Shown in pieces: positions 50,318 to 58,681 of a stretch of DNA of 64,000 bases. The stretch's first letter is position 1. Every line of letters begins with the position of its first letter. Both the position numbers and the translations under genes were made by a program. The DNA comes from Desulfatirhabdium butyrativorans DSM 18734. GTDB taxonomy: Bacteria; Desulfobacterota; Desulfobacteria; Desulfobacterales; Desulfatirhabdiaceae. The DNA lies in the NCBI RefSeq assembly GCF_000429925.1, contig NZ_KE386985.1, forward strand, positions 382,129 to 446,128. Reading direction: 5' to 3'. Under the pieces are notes generated by a model. That model had not been told where the DNA came from and made no database searches. It was given only the letters and a program-made list of their open reading frames with translations.

Positions 50318-51642
50318 GGGCGCACCTCCGCAATCAATTGGTCCATATCCCAGCGCGAGAGAGTTTCGGTGGCGCAGAACAGGTAGTGATTCTTGAGCTC
50401 CGGGTAATGTCTTTCTATCGGAAGCCCGGCGAGAAACCCTTTTTGAAGCAGGTCCTGCCGGATCGATGCGAAGGCCGGCGGTGCCTGGATGACGAATTCG
50501 TTGAAAAATGGAGCGCTGAACCTTCGCGGCATGCCGATGGTTTCCAGAGAGGCGGCCAGGTATGCGGCCTTGTTGTGGTTGGTCCGTGCAAGGCTGCGCA
50601 GGCCTGCCGATCCGACGCTCGCCAGATAGATGGCTGCCGTCAGGGCGCAGTGCCCGTTGTTGGAGCAGATGTTGGATGTGGCCTTCTCCCGGCGGATGTG
50701 CTGTTCGCGGGTGGCCAGGGTCAAGACGAAACCGGGTTTGCCGTTTCTGTCCTTCGTTTTGCCGATCAGCCTGCCCGGCAGCGTTCGCACCAGATCCTGT
50801 CGGGCGCCGAGCATGCCCAGCCCGGGGCCGCCGAAGCCCATCGGCAGGCCGAAACTCTGGCCTTCTCCTGCGACGATGTCGGCGCCCTGCGATCCGGGGC
50901 TTTTCAGAATGCCAAGAGAAAGGGCTTCGGTAAACGAGGCGACCAGCAGCGCCCCGGCATCGTGGGCTGCGGTTGCGAAGCGGGAGAGCGGCTCGATGCA
51001 CCCGAAGAAATTCGGGCTCTGGACGGCCAGGGCCGCGGCATCGGTTAAATCGATGCCTGACAGATCCGTTATGCCTTCGTTCGTGAATCCGGCTTCGGTA
51101 ACCGGATATCCGGTAGGCTTGAGATAGGTGCGGATGACCTGCCGGAAATGCGGATGGATGGCTCTGGAAACAACGACCCTGGATTTTCCGGTTTTGCGGA
51201 TAGCCATCAGGAGCGATTCGGCCAGGGCTGTGGCGCCGTCGTAGTGGGATGCGGTGACGACATCGACTCCCATCAGCCGGGCCGCCAGCGTCTGGTATTC
51301 ATAGATGGCCTGCAGGGTTCCCTGGCTGATTTCGGGCTGGTAGGGGGTGTAGGCAGTGAGAAATTCGCTGCGAGTGGCCAGCGCCGGAACCACTGCGGGG
51401 ATTTGATGGGAATAGCGGCCTGCGCCGACAAAAAGGCGCAGATCGGGCCAGACGGCGTTTTCTTTCGCCAGATCGCTCATGGTGCGATCGAGGTCCCATT
51501 CGCAGAGCGGCTCAGCCAGGTGCATGGCACCATCGCTTCTGCAGTCGGGCGGGATGCCGGAGAAGAGCGCATCGATGCTGCCTGCGCCGATGGTCTCGAG
51601 CATCCGGCCGATATCCTCTTCGGTATGGGGGAAATAACGCAT
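50314..51642 (-). CDS. gcvPA: Glycine dehydrogenase (decarboxylating) subunit 1
   Basis: 442 residues, the N-terminal half of split P-protein. MRYFPHTEEDIGRMLETIG, FVGAGRYSHQIPAVV, TPYQPEISQGTLQ and YQTLAARLMGVDV are characteristic. Starts 5 bases after gcvH ends, with AGGA upstream. Confidence 0.95.
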   Translation of the reverse strand: MRYFPHTEEDIGRMLETIGAGSIDALFSGIPPDCRSDGAMHLAEPLCEWDLDRTMSDLAKENAVWPDLRLFVGAGRYSHQIPAVVPALATRSEFLTAYTPYQPEISQGTLQAIYEYQTLAARLMGVDVVTASHYDGATALAESLLMAIRKTGKSRVVVSRAIHPHFRQVIRTYLKPTGYPVTEAGFTNEGITDLSGIDLTDAAALAVQSPNFFGCIEPLSRFATAAHDAGALLVASFTEALSLGILKSPGSQGADIVAGEGQSFGLPMGFGGPGLGMLGARQDLVRTLPGRLIGKTKDRNGKPGFVLTLATREQHIRREKATSNICSNNGHCALTAAIYLASVGSAGLRSLARTNHNKAAYLAASLETIGMPRRFSAPFFNEFVIQAPPAFASIRQDLLQKGFLAGLPIERHYPELKNHYLFCATETLSRWDMDQLIAEVRP

Positions 51643-51647
51643 GGCGC

Positions 51648-52046
51648 TTATCCTTTCAGCATGGCCAGATAGGCATCGGATGTCATCATTTCTTCAAACT
51701 GTGCGGGCTGCGAGCAGCGGATGCGCATCATCCATCCTTCCCCGTACGGGTCGGAATTGACGAGATCGGGCGTGTTTTCGAGGGTGGTGTTGACGGCGAC
51801 GACTTCGCCCGAGAGAGGGGAGAAAAGCTCCGATACGGCCTTGACGGATTCGACCGTGCCGAAAACGTCGCCTTTTTCGAAGCGGGCGCCGACTTTGGGC
51901 AGTTCCACATAAACCACATCCCCCAACTGGTCCTGCGCATAATCGGATATGCCGACGATGGCCTGGTCCGCTTCGCGTTTGGCCCATTCATGATCCGTGG
52001 CGTAGTGAACGGTGTCCGGAAAGCGAAGTTCTGAAATGTCTTTCAT
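51648..52046 (-). CDS. gcvH: Glycine cleavage system H protein
   Basis: 132 residues. The lipoyl-lysine is Lys69 in FGTVESVKAVSELFSP. The N-terminal YATDHEWAKREADQAIVGISDYAQDQLGDVVYV (first part) is the usual start of the fold. It is the first gene of gcvH-gcvPA-gcvPB-lipB-lipA. gcvT and a dihydrolipoamide dehydrogenase gene are not in the window. No glycine riboswitch was recognised in the short leader; the 131 bases upstream contain a GGTCTCGCAAAAAGTC-type motif that may be another intergenic repeat. Confidence 0.96.
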   Translation of the reverse strand: MKDISELRFPDTVHYATDHEWAKREADQAIVGISDYAQDQLGDVVYVELPKVGARFEKGDVFGTVESVKAVSELFSPLSGEVVAVNTTLENTPDLVNSDPYGEGWMMRIRCSQPAQFEEMMTSDAYLAMLKG

Positions 52047-52177
52047 GATGGTGTCTCCTTTCGGAAAGAATGAAGGGTTCGGGTAGATGGTCTCGCAAAA
52101 AGTCCAGCAGTCTCATTCGAGCCGCATGGAAGGGGAAACGCCTTTTTCGTCGTATCGGATCAATTCGGCCGTCCGGG

Positions 52178-54151
52178 TCAGGAACGGATTTCGCTGGAAG
52201 CGGCCTTCACGCGTGGAAACGTGATGGTAACGGTCGTTCCCGGGTTTCCCTGGATTTCAAGGGTGCCTTTCAGTTGCAGGGACACGAGATTGCGCACGAG
52301 TTTCAGGCCCAGCGTATTTGCGGAGGCGATTTCGATATCGGCCGGCATTCCTTTGCCGTTGTCCGAGACGACCAGGACGTTCTGATTCTTATCCTGTTGC
52401 ATCGATATGTCAACGATTCCCGGCTGGTTTTCGGCAAAAGCGTGTTTGAGACAGTTCGAGAGGATTTCGTTGAGAATGATGGCGATTGGGTTGGCATGGG
52501 TGATGGACAGAAAAACGTTCTCTGCATGGATGCGGTAGGCGATGTTGCGAAAGGGGGAAGCCAGCGCGCGGATGGATGAGCTCAGGTTTTGGATGAACGC
52601 CTGCATGTCGATGTTGTCGAATCGGTCGCTCTGATAGAGCTGGGTGTTGATCAGCGACATGGCGTAAATCTTGTTTCTGGCGCCTGTCAACGCTTCGATC
52701 ACCGTTGGGTCGGACGAGCGGTTCCTGGTCATGTCGAGAAGCGATGAGATAATCTGCAGGTTGTTCTTTACCCGGTGGTGGATTTCCCTGAGCAGGACTT
52801 CTTTTTCTTCCAGAGAGGATTGGTACTGTATTTCGGTGCGCTTGCGTTCGGCAATCTCGGCTTTGAGCGTCTCATTGATCCGCGCGATGTGCGAGGTTCT
52901 TTCCCGAATTTGTTGCTCCATTGTTTCGACGGTGATCAGCAGGGCTTCTTCCGAACGTTTCCGGCGCAGGTTCTCACGTTCGAGCCGGTCGAGCGTGTCC
53001 CGAAGGGTCTTTGCCATCCGGTTGAAGGAGCGGGTCAGCTCCCCGATTTCGTTGTGGTGAAGCACTGGAAGCGCTTCGGTTTGCGTGTCTCCGATGTGTT
53101 GCGGAAGCGCGTCGATGGATCGTCTCAGGCGCTGGATGGGGGAGATGACGCGATTTTCGATGGTTTTGAGCAGACAGAAAATCAGCACGCCCGATATGAC
53201 GCCAACGGCCACCAGGACGGTCCATGCCCGGTTTCTTGTCTGAATGAGCGCGGTGATAGGCGATTGAATCATCAGAACGGCTACAGGTTCTCCCGAATCG
53301 TTGGCAAGGGGGGCCAGAACCGTGACATGGCCGTTTTCGGTGAACAGGCTCTGGACAACCGTTTCATTGCTCAGCATCACCTGATTCAGGGAATCTTCGG
53401 AAGGGGGAACGAAAGGGGGATCGAATTTCGGGGAGAGGGTGGTGACAATGCGTTTGTTCCGAAAGAACAGGGCGCTGTTGACATGGAGCGTATGGGCGAT
53501 GAGCCGTGTGGGCGACTGCCGCAGACTCAGCAACCGGCGGATGATCACGAACCCGATCGGGGGTTCCTGAGCGATGGGCTGGATGGGGGCAACGGCGCTC
53601 AGGCACAGGGCCTGGTTCGTCAGCGGGAATTCCGGGATCAGATGCTTTGGAACGTGTTCGGCATCCAGTTCGGCATTGCTGAGCGTTTCCAGGAAGGCTA
53701 CGGCATCTCCCATTCCCACTTTCTGGAAGAACGGTTTCGCCGGGATGAAGTCGTTCAGTGCATCAGGGGCATGGGCTCTGGCAACCACCTGAAGGTGGGT
53801 GTCGACAACGGTCAACATGTCGAGCCCGTCGGATCGACATGTCTGCTGCAATTCTCTGCCGATCTTGTCCCCCATCCGCAGCGGAAGCAGCAGGAAAAGG
53901 ACTTTGCGCCGGGCATAGATCTGGGCAAGATGGACCATTTCCCGTTCGAGTTCCCTGTGGATTTGCAGGGCTTGCTGCATCTGGCTGCGGATCTGGATAT
54001 CGGCTTTTTCGCGAAGGACTTTGTCATGCAACGAGATGGCGGCAACGATACCGATCAGAATCGGTGCAATCAACAACAGCAGAAAAGCGATGCCGATCTG
54101 GGTTTTCAGACTTCTGTACGCCAAGCTGGTTTCCGGTATGTTGTCCGCCAT
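52178..54151 (-). CDS. Membrane sensor histidine kinase (HisKA_2 type)
   Basis: 657 residues. Two membrane helices (about 21-43 and about 310-330) flank a periplasmic sensing domain of about 270 residues, followed by HAMP ([18 protein letters not shown] and [14 protein letters not shown]), a coiled coil and the HisKA_2 phosphoacceptor [20 protein letters not shown], then an HATPase domain with [14 protein letters not shown] (N box), VSDNGKGMP (G1) and [11 protein letters not shown]. The receiver protein is not encoded adjacently, so it is an orphan kinase. ATG 54151 is preferred to the TTG at 54160. Confidence 0.9.
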   Translation of the reverse strand: MADNIPETSLAYRSLKTQIGIAFLLLLIAPILIGIVAAISLHDKVLREKADIQIRSQMQQALQIHRELEREMVHLAQIYARRKVLFLLLPLRMGDKIGRELQQTCRSDGLDMLTVVDTHLQVVARAHAPDALNDFIPAKPFFQKVGMGDAVAFLETLSNAELDAEHVPKHLIPEFPLTNQALCLSAVAPIQPIAQEPPIGFVIIRRLLSLRQSPTRLIAHTLHVNSALFFRNKRIVTTLSPKFDPPFVPPSEDSLNQVMLSNETVVQSLFTENGHVTVLAPLANDSGEPVAVLMIQSPITALIQTRNRAWTVLVAVGVISGVLIFCLLKTIENRVISPIQRLRRSIDALPQHIGDTQTEALPVLHHNEIGELTRSFNRMAKTLRDTLDRLERENLRRKRSEEALLITVETMEQQIRERTSHIARINETLKAEIAERKRTEIQYQSSLEEKEVLLREIHHRVKNNLQIISSLLDMTRNRSSDPTVIEALTGARNKIYAMSLINTQLYQSDRFDNIDMQAFIQNLSSSIRALASPFRNIAYRIHAENVFLSITHANPIAIILNEILSNCLKHAFAENQPGIVDISMQQDKNQNVLVVSDNGKGMPADIEIASANTLGLKLVRNLVSLQLKGTLEIQGNPGTTVTITFPRVKAASSEIRS

Positions 54152-54177
54152 GACCCGCAAACACTCCGCCTATCGGT

Positions 54178-54255
54178 AGTGGGCAGTGGACAGTCGGCAG
54201 TGGGCAGTATTGTGAAAATCGACGTGGTCTGCAGGGGCGACCGGCCGGTCGCCCC
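54178..54255. repeat. Composite repeat: CAGT array plus 22-base palindrome
   Basis: Array of CAGTGGG/CAGTCGG units (54178-54208), the module TATTGTGAAAATCGACG, then the palindrome at 54234-54255 identical to 48053-48074. It occupies the non-coding region between the kinase gene and the thiolase gene. The last part of that region (about 54330-54380) ends in CCGTTCAGACACTAG, which matches the right end of the MITE-like copy B. Confidence 0.8.
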
Positions 54256-54378
54256 TACGAGGTCCAGCGAAATTCTGTCAATGGAAGGAGGGGCGCAAAA
54301 CCTGTCAAAACCCAGCAGTCGCAAAACAGCCCGCCCTCCGGTTCAGGACGCGGAAAAAACGAGGTGTCCGTTCAGACA

Positions 54379-55629
54379 CTAGATCATTTCGATGGCGGTA
54401 GCCATGGAGACCCCGCCGCCGCCGCACAGGGTGGCCAGTCCCATGGTTTTACCGGTTTGTTTCATGGTGTGCATCAGGGTCACGATGATCCGGGCGCCTG
54501 TTGCGCCGACCGGATGGCCCAGACCGATCCCGGAGCCGCGGACATTGGTGATGGACCGATCGAGCCCCAACTCCCGCTCACATCCGATGTATTGTGCGGC
54601 AAAGGCTTCGTTCACTTCGATCAGCTCGAAATCCTTCAAGGCCATGCCGCTGCGTTTCAGCAGATCCTGTACGGCCGGTACCGGAGAGAGCCCCATGACG
54701 GAGGGATGGCAGGCGCCCCGACCGATGGCCTTGATTTTGGCAATCGGCTGCAGCCCCAGTTCCCTGGCCTTGTCAGCGGACATGATGACCAGCCCTGCGG
54801 AACCGTCATTGATTCCACTCGAATTTCCGGCCGTGACTTTGCCGATTTTGGGAATGAAGGCGGCGGGCAGTTTCTGCAGATCGGCCATGGTGAGGCCCGG
54901 CCGGAAATGCTCGTCTTTGTCGAAGATGAGCGCAGGGCCTTTTCGCTGCGGCAATTCGACGGGGACGATTTCTTCTCTGAACAGGCCGTCGATGGTCGCC
55001 TTTTCGGCGAGATTGTGGCTTCGCAGGGCGACTTCATCCATCTCTTCCCGGCTGATGTTCAGGTGCTGGGCGATGAATTCCGCCGTGTGCCCCATGATAT
55101 AGGGTTTCCCCTTGAACATGCTCAGCGGCGCCTTTTCGGCATCTACCGGGCCGTCCTCGGGATGGGGAATGATATGAGAGCCGCAATGCAGGGCGTGGAT
55201 CAGCGCATCGACAAAGACCTGGTCCTGCAGCCTGCACCCCCATCTGGCTTTGGGAACGGTGAATGGAACGCCGGACATGTGCTCGACCCCGCCGGCCAGA
55301 ATGACATCGGCCATCCCAGCCTGAATCATGGCCATTCCGGAGATGACGGCTTCCATTCCGGAGATGCACACGCGGTTGATGGTAACGGCCGTGACGGAAT
55401 CGGGAATGCCGGCGAGCAATGCCCCGACACGGGTCACGTTCAGCGCGTCTTCCGGGTTCATGCAGCATCCGTAGCGCACATCATCGATGATGGCCGGATC
55501 GATTCCCGCGCGGCGCACGGCTTCTTTCATGGTGACAGCGGCAAGCGCCGCGGCGTTCGTGTCCTTCAACTTTCCGCCGAAGGCCCCGATGGCCGTTCGG
55601 CATCCTGAAACAATGACGACCTCTTTCAT
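54379..55629 (-). CDS. Acetyl-CoA C-acetyltransferase (thiolase)
   Basis: 416 residues. The nucleophilic Cys is in TINRVCISGMEAV, the catalytic loops NEAFAAQ, GHPVGATGARI and CGGGGVSMAT are present. Such enzymes cleave acetoacyl-CoA in beta-oxidation or condense acetyl-CoA. Start is ambiguous: ATG 55629 gives the usual MKEVVIVSGCRTAIG start, GTG 55647 is also possible. It lies downstream of the acyl-CoA dehydrogenase and probably works with it. Confidence 0.93.
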   Translation of the reverse strand: MKEVVIVSGCRTAIGAFGGKLKDTNAAALAAVTMKEAVRRAGIDPAIIDDVRYGCCMNPEDALNVTRVGALLAGIPDSVTAVTINRVCISGMEAVISGMAMIQAGMADVILAGGVEHMSGVPFTVPKARWGCRLQDQVFVDALIHALHCGSHIIPHPEDGPVDAEKAPLSMFKGKPYIMGHTAEFIAQHLNISREEMDEVALRSHNLAEKATIDGLFREEIVPVELPQRKGPALIFDKDEHFRPGLTMADLQKLPAAFIPKIGKVTAGNSSGINDGSAGLVIMSADKARELGLQPIAKIKAIGRGACHPSVMGLSPVPAVQDLLKRSGMALKDFELIEVNEAFAAQYIGCERELGLDRSITNVRGSGIGLGHPVGATGARIIVTLMHTMKQTGKTMGLATLCGGGGVSMATAIEMI

Positions 55630-55691
55630 ATCTCCAAACCCTTTCACGAATAATTGGTTGTTCTCCCCTCGGGAATCTCTCCATAGAATCG

Positions 55692-55800
55692 TTGTCGTTG
55701 TCGTTGTCGTAATCGTAATCGTAATCGTAGTCGTAATCGTAATCGTAGTCGTAATCGTACTCGTAGCCCTGATCGTTGTCGTTGTCGTAATCGTAATTCC
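55692..55800. repeat. Hexanucleotide tandem array (GTTGTC/GTAATC)n
   Basis: About seventeen consecutive 6-base units alternating GTTGTC, GTAATC and GTAGTC. A similar array in inverted orientation is at 57989-58046, so they flank the acyl-CoA dehydrogenase gene. A CCAACCCC/CAGCCCC-type tandem stretch follows at 55799-55833. Small ORFs predicted in this low-complexity DNA are not genes. Confidence 0.85.
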
Positions 55801-55872
55801 AACCCCAACCCCAGCCCCAACCCTAACCCCAATCGTACCCGACCTTCCCCTACCCCATCCGTGATCCCGCGC

Positions 55873-57726
55873 TTACAAGCTTCCGAATCCTTTTTCGTCG
55901 ATTTGAACGGCAGCCCGGCTGCTGTTGTTCAGTGCCGCAACTTTTCCCATGGTAACGGGCAGAACGGAGCGGATGAACCAGGTTGCCGTCCGGATCTGAC
56001 CGTCGTAAAAGGCCGCGTTGCGGTTGGAAGCGACAGCCTGCTGGATGGCCTCCGGGGTGTTCTCCTTTACCAGTGCCGCCCGTTTCGGAAAGCTGATGGC
56101 CGCGCGCTCCAGAAGCATCCATGCGAGGATCACATCTCCGCAGATTTCGAGAAACGGATGGGCGAAGGCAAATGCGGTCCGATATTCCAGGGAACGGGCC
56201 TTCTGGCGCAGGGCCTCGGCTGCCTTTTCGAGGGAATCGACTGCCTGCGAAACCGCTCTTACCAGCGTTTCGAGACCGGAAACCTTCTCCGCTGCGAGTA
56301 TGGATTTTCGGATTTCCTGGAGCAGGGTGACAAAGACCGTGCCGTTCTTCAGGGATAGCTTTCGTCCCAGCAAATCCATGGCCTGGATGCCGTTTGTCCC
56401 TTCGTAAATGGAAGTGATCTTGCAATCCCGCAGGAGCTGCTCCACCGGATATTCCTGGGTGTAGCCGTAACCGCCGAAAATCTGGACGGCCATGGTGCAG
56501 ACATCGAACCCCCGCTCGCTGCAATATGCCTTGACGATGGGGGTCAGCAACTCCGTCAGATCGCTCCAGTATTGCCGTTCCGCTTCGTCTGTAGCATTGG
56601 CCTTGCGGTCGAAGCACCGGGCCACGTAGTAGATGAAGCTGCGCATGCCTTCCACGTAGGCTTTCATCTGGATGAGCATGCGCCGCACATCCGGATGCTG
56701 GATGATCGGCACCTGGGTGTTGTCTTCGGCCTTGGCCGCCAGATCGCGGCCCTGGCGTCTTTCCCGGGCATAATTGAGGGCGTGCAGGTAGGCGGCCGAT
56801 CCGTGCGTGAAACCCTGGGCGCCGACGTCGAGTCTGGCCTCGTTCATCATGTGGAACATGATGGCCATCCCCTGGTTTTCCTTTCCGAGCAGCAGCCCCT
56901 GGCATTTGCCTTTGCCGCCGAGTGTCAGGCTGCAGGTGGGGCTGGCATGCAGCCCCATCTTGTGTTCGACCCCCGTGCAGACGACATCGTTGAAATCGCC
57001 GATGCTCCCGTCCGGATTGACCCGAAATTTCGGGACGATGAACAGGGATATCCCCTTGGTTCCTGCAGGCGCTCCTTCGATGCGGGCCAGCACGGGATGG
57101 ATGATGTTTTCGGTCAGGTTGTGCTCGCCGCTGGTGATGAAGATTTTGTTTCCGGTGATGGAATAGGTGCCGTCGGGGTTGGGAGTGGCTGTCGTGGTGA
57201 GTGCGCCGACGTCGCTTCCGGCCTGGGGTTCTGTGAGCAGCATGGTGCCCGCCCATTTGCCGGAGTACATGGGTTGCAGGAAGAGGCGTTTCTGCTCTTC
57301 CGTACCGTAGAGTTCGATCAGCTTGCCTGCGCCGTGGGTCAGGGTGCCGAAGGCCGCCAGCGCGAAATTGGCGCCGACCAGATACTCAAAGGCGGCCTGG
57401 GCGATCAGGTGGGGAAGACCCTGCCCCCCGTATTCCGGTTTTTCCCGCATCAGGATCCATTCGCCTTCCATGAACAGCTTGTAGGCTCTGTGAAAACATT
57501 CCGGTACGCTGACTTTTCCGGCATCGAAGCGAACCCCTTCCTTGTCTCCCGCAGCGAACGTCGGCAGAATTTCCTTGATGCCGAAGTTCCGGGCTTCGCT
57601 GATGACCATATCGAACAGCTTTCGGTTGCATTCCCGGTACTTGGGGTATCGGGTCAGGGCTTCGGCGTCGAACTGTTCATAGAGGACAAAGTCGATATCT
57701 CTTCTGTCTGCAATCAGTTGGGCCAT
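55873..57726 (-). CDS. Acyl-CoA dehydrogenase (long-type, AcdA/FadE-like)
   Basis: 617 residues, so longer than short-chain acyl-CoA dehydrogenases (about 380), like the C-terminally extended type that uses ETF. The flavin- and substrate-binding signatures LLTEPQAGSDVGAL, NKIFITSGEHN and GGYGYTQEYPVEQLLRD are present, with the family motif IYEGTNGIQAMDL, which usually precedes the C-terminal extension. ATG 57726 follows AAGGAG by 7 bases. Substrate chain length is not inferable; the thiolase downstream supports a role in beta-oxidation. Confidence 0.93.
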   Translation of the reverse strand: MAQLIADRRDIDFVLYEQFDAEALTRYPKYRECNRKLFDMVISEARNFGIKEILPTFAAGDKEGVRFDAGKVSVPECFHRAYKLFMEGEWILMREKPEYGGQGLPHLIAQAAFEYLVGANFALAAFGTLTHGAGKLIELYGTEEQKRLFLQPMYSGKWAGTMLLTEPQAGSDVGALTTTATPNPDGTYSITGNKIFITSGEHNLTENIIHPVLARIEGAPAGTKGISLFIVPKFRVNPDGSIGDFNDVVCTGVEHKMGLHASPTCSLTLGGKGKCQGLLLGKENQGMAIMFHMMNEARLDVGAQGFTHGSAAYLHALNYARERRQGRDLAAKAEDNTQVPIIQHPDVRRMLIQMKAYVEGMRSFIYYVARCFDRKANATDEAERQYWSDLTELLTPIVKAYCSERGFDVCTMAVQIFGGYGYTQEYPVEQLLRDCKITSIYEGTNGIQAMDLLGRKLSLKNGTVFVTLLQEIRKSILAAEKVSGLETLVRAVSQAVDSLEKAAEALRQKARSLEYRTAFAFAHPFLEICGDVILAWMLLERAAISFPKRAALVKENTPEAIQQAVASNRNAAFYDGQIRTATWFIRSVLPVTMGKVAALNNSSRAAVQIDEKGFGSL

Positions 57727-57797
57727 GGCCTTCTCCTTGGGCGAAAGGGGGGTCGCGGTTTCGAAATAAACGCACATGACGATAGATTTTTGTCTTT

Positions 57798-57824
57798 AAA
57801 AACGTAAGAAAAAGTTACGTTTTT
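57798..57824. promoter_or_regulatory. Perfect 10-bp inverted repeat upstream of the acyl-CoA dehydrogenase gene
   Basis: AAAAACGTAA (57798-57807) and TTACGTTTTT (57815-57824) with a 7-base spacer, 72 bases upstream of the start. This looks like a repressor operator, for example of a TetR-family fatty-acid regulator, though the spacing of a TetR site is usually shorter. A weak hairpin is the alternative. Confidence 0.45.
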
Positions 57825-57893
57825 TGATGGTTATGAGATCACTGTAAGCTGCTGAGTTATGTTTTCGGCGCCTCCGGCGATATAAATCCGGCC

Positions 57894-57975
57894 GTCACCC
57901 CGGCAAAAGCCGGAATCCAGTGCTTCGATTGCGGGTTATGGCCTGGTTCTGGATCCCGGCTTTCGCCGGGGTGAC
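57894..57975. repeat. 27-base-arm intergenic palindrome
   Basis: GTCACCCCGGCAAAAGCCGG-AATCCAG at 57894-57920 is the inverted copy of CTGGATCCCGGCTTTCGCCG-GGGTGAC at 57949-57975, with 2 mismatches and a 28-base loop. Palindromes of the GGGTGAC/GTCACCC-CCGGC type are widespread intergenic repeats in proteobacteria. The rest of 57727-58120 holds the inverted repeat above and the hexamer array below; no gene was seen. Confidence 0.8.
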
Positions 57976-57988
57976 GGGCCAGGGGAAT

Positions 57989-58046
57989 TTCGATTACGAT
58001 TACGATTACGACAACGATAACGACAACGACAACGACAACGACAACC
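57989..58046. repeat. Hexanucleotide tandem array (GATTAC/GACAAC)n
   Basis: About nine to ten consecutive units of GATTAC, GACAAC and GATAAC; its reverse complement is the same array type as 55692-55800. Confidence 0.8.
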
Positions 58047-58120
58047 AATAAAGGATGACGATTACGACAATGATTAACCCTCATGTTGCGGAGGGACGAT
58101 TTTCACGGTAAACGGATGGA

Positions 58121-58480
58121 TCAGAGACTGATGACGGAGCCTTTGCAGGCCAGATCGATGAGATCCGCACCTTTGGCGAATTTGGCGCCCGGAATCAGAT
58201 CGGCTTCGGTGATTTTCCGCGCGATTGCGCAGGGCGTGCATACCAGAATCGGGACATCATATTCCTGGCAGTAGCTCAGGTGATCGTCGAGCGAATCGCC
58301 GGTCGCGGCCTTTACGTGCTGGGCGATGCCTTCCTTGGCCAGATATACGCCTTCATCCAGCAGGAAAACGCTGACGTTCTTCCCTTCCTTCTTGGCCGTT
58401 GCGGCGAAGAAAAAGGCGCGGGTGGCGCGGTTGGGGTTGTCTGAGCCGCAGGACAGGGCGATGACGATGGAATCGGTCAT
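58121..58480 (-). CDS. DsrE/DsrF-like family protein
   Basis: 119 residues. IVIALSCGSDNPNRATRAFFFAATAKKEG and SVFLLDEGVYLAKEG (first parts) are the DsrE fold, and the C-terminal VPILVCTPCAIARKI has the conserved Cys. Such proteins take part in sulfur relay in sulfur-oxidising bacteria; in other organisms they are of unknown role. ATG 58480 follows AAGGAG by 9 bases. It is divergent from mtnA; the 201-base spacer contains a possible structured leader. Confidence 0.88.
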   Translation of the reverse strand: MTDSIVIALSCGSDNPNRATRAFFFAATAKKEGKNVSVFLLDEGVYLAKEGIAQHVKAATGDSLDDHLSYCQEYDVPILVCTPCAIARKITEADLIPGAKFAKGADLIDLACKGSVISL

Positions 58481-58536
58481 GGGAAAACTCCTTTCTTGAT
58501 TCGAAACAGGTAATGTGTGAAAAAAGAACCGTACAC

Positions 58537-58580
58537 CCCCGGCGGCCAAGAACTGCGATGCAACGGCAGGTGTGCCGGGG
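58537..58580 (+). promoter_or_regulatory. Possible structured leader upstream of mtnA
   Basis: Nested pairing: CCCCGGC (58537-58543) with GCCGGGG (58574-58580), and inside it CTGC with GCAG (about 58553-58568). It does not match the SAM-I core I can recognise; it may equally be a hairpin of the divergent transcription unit. Confidence 0.3.
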
Positions 58581-58681
58581 CTGTCCGAGCAGAAGCCTTT
58601 CCGTGATTACACGATCTTCTGTCGAAAATCAAACGGTATGGCAATTGTGGCCATATTTCAGGCTTGAAAAGGGAACAAACA

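Noticed and set aside
48275..50386. 703-residue plus-strand ORF over lipB/gcvPB
   Set aside because: Antisense to two well-supported enzymes with intact catalytic residues.
52047..52177. Glycine riboswitch upstream of gcvH
   Set aside because: The 131-base spacer shows no tandem aptamer pattern; the GGTCTCGCAAAAAGTC motif looks like another repeat.
52775..54382. 535-residue plus-strand ORF over the histidine kinase
   Set aside because: Antisense shadow; the kinase has complete H, N and G motifs on the other strand.
55644..55864. ORFs of Val/Ile or Leu/Arg repeats in the hexamer array
   Set aside because: They are translations of simple tandem DNA repeats.
58500..58681. SAM riboswitch before mtnA
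   Set aside because: No match to the SAM-I core or pseudoknot that I can see; only a generic hairpin.
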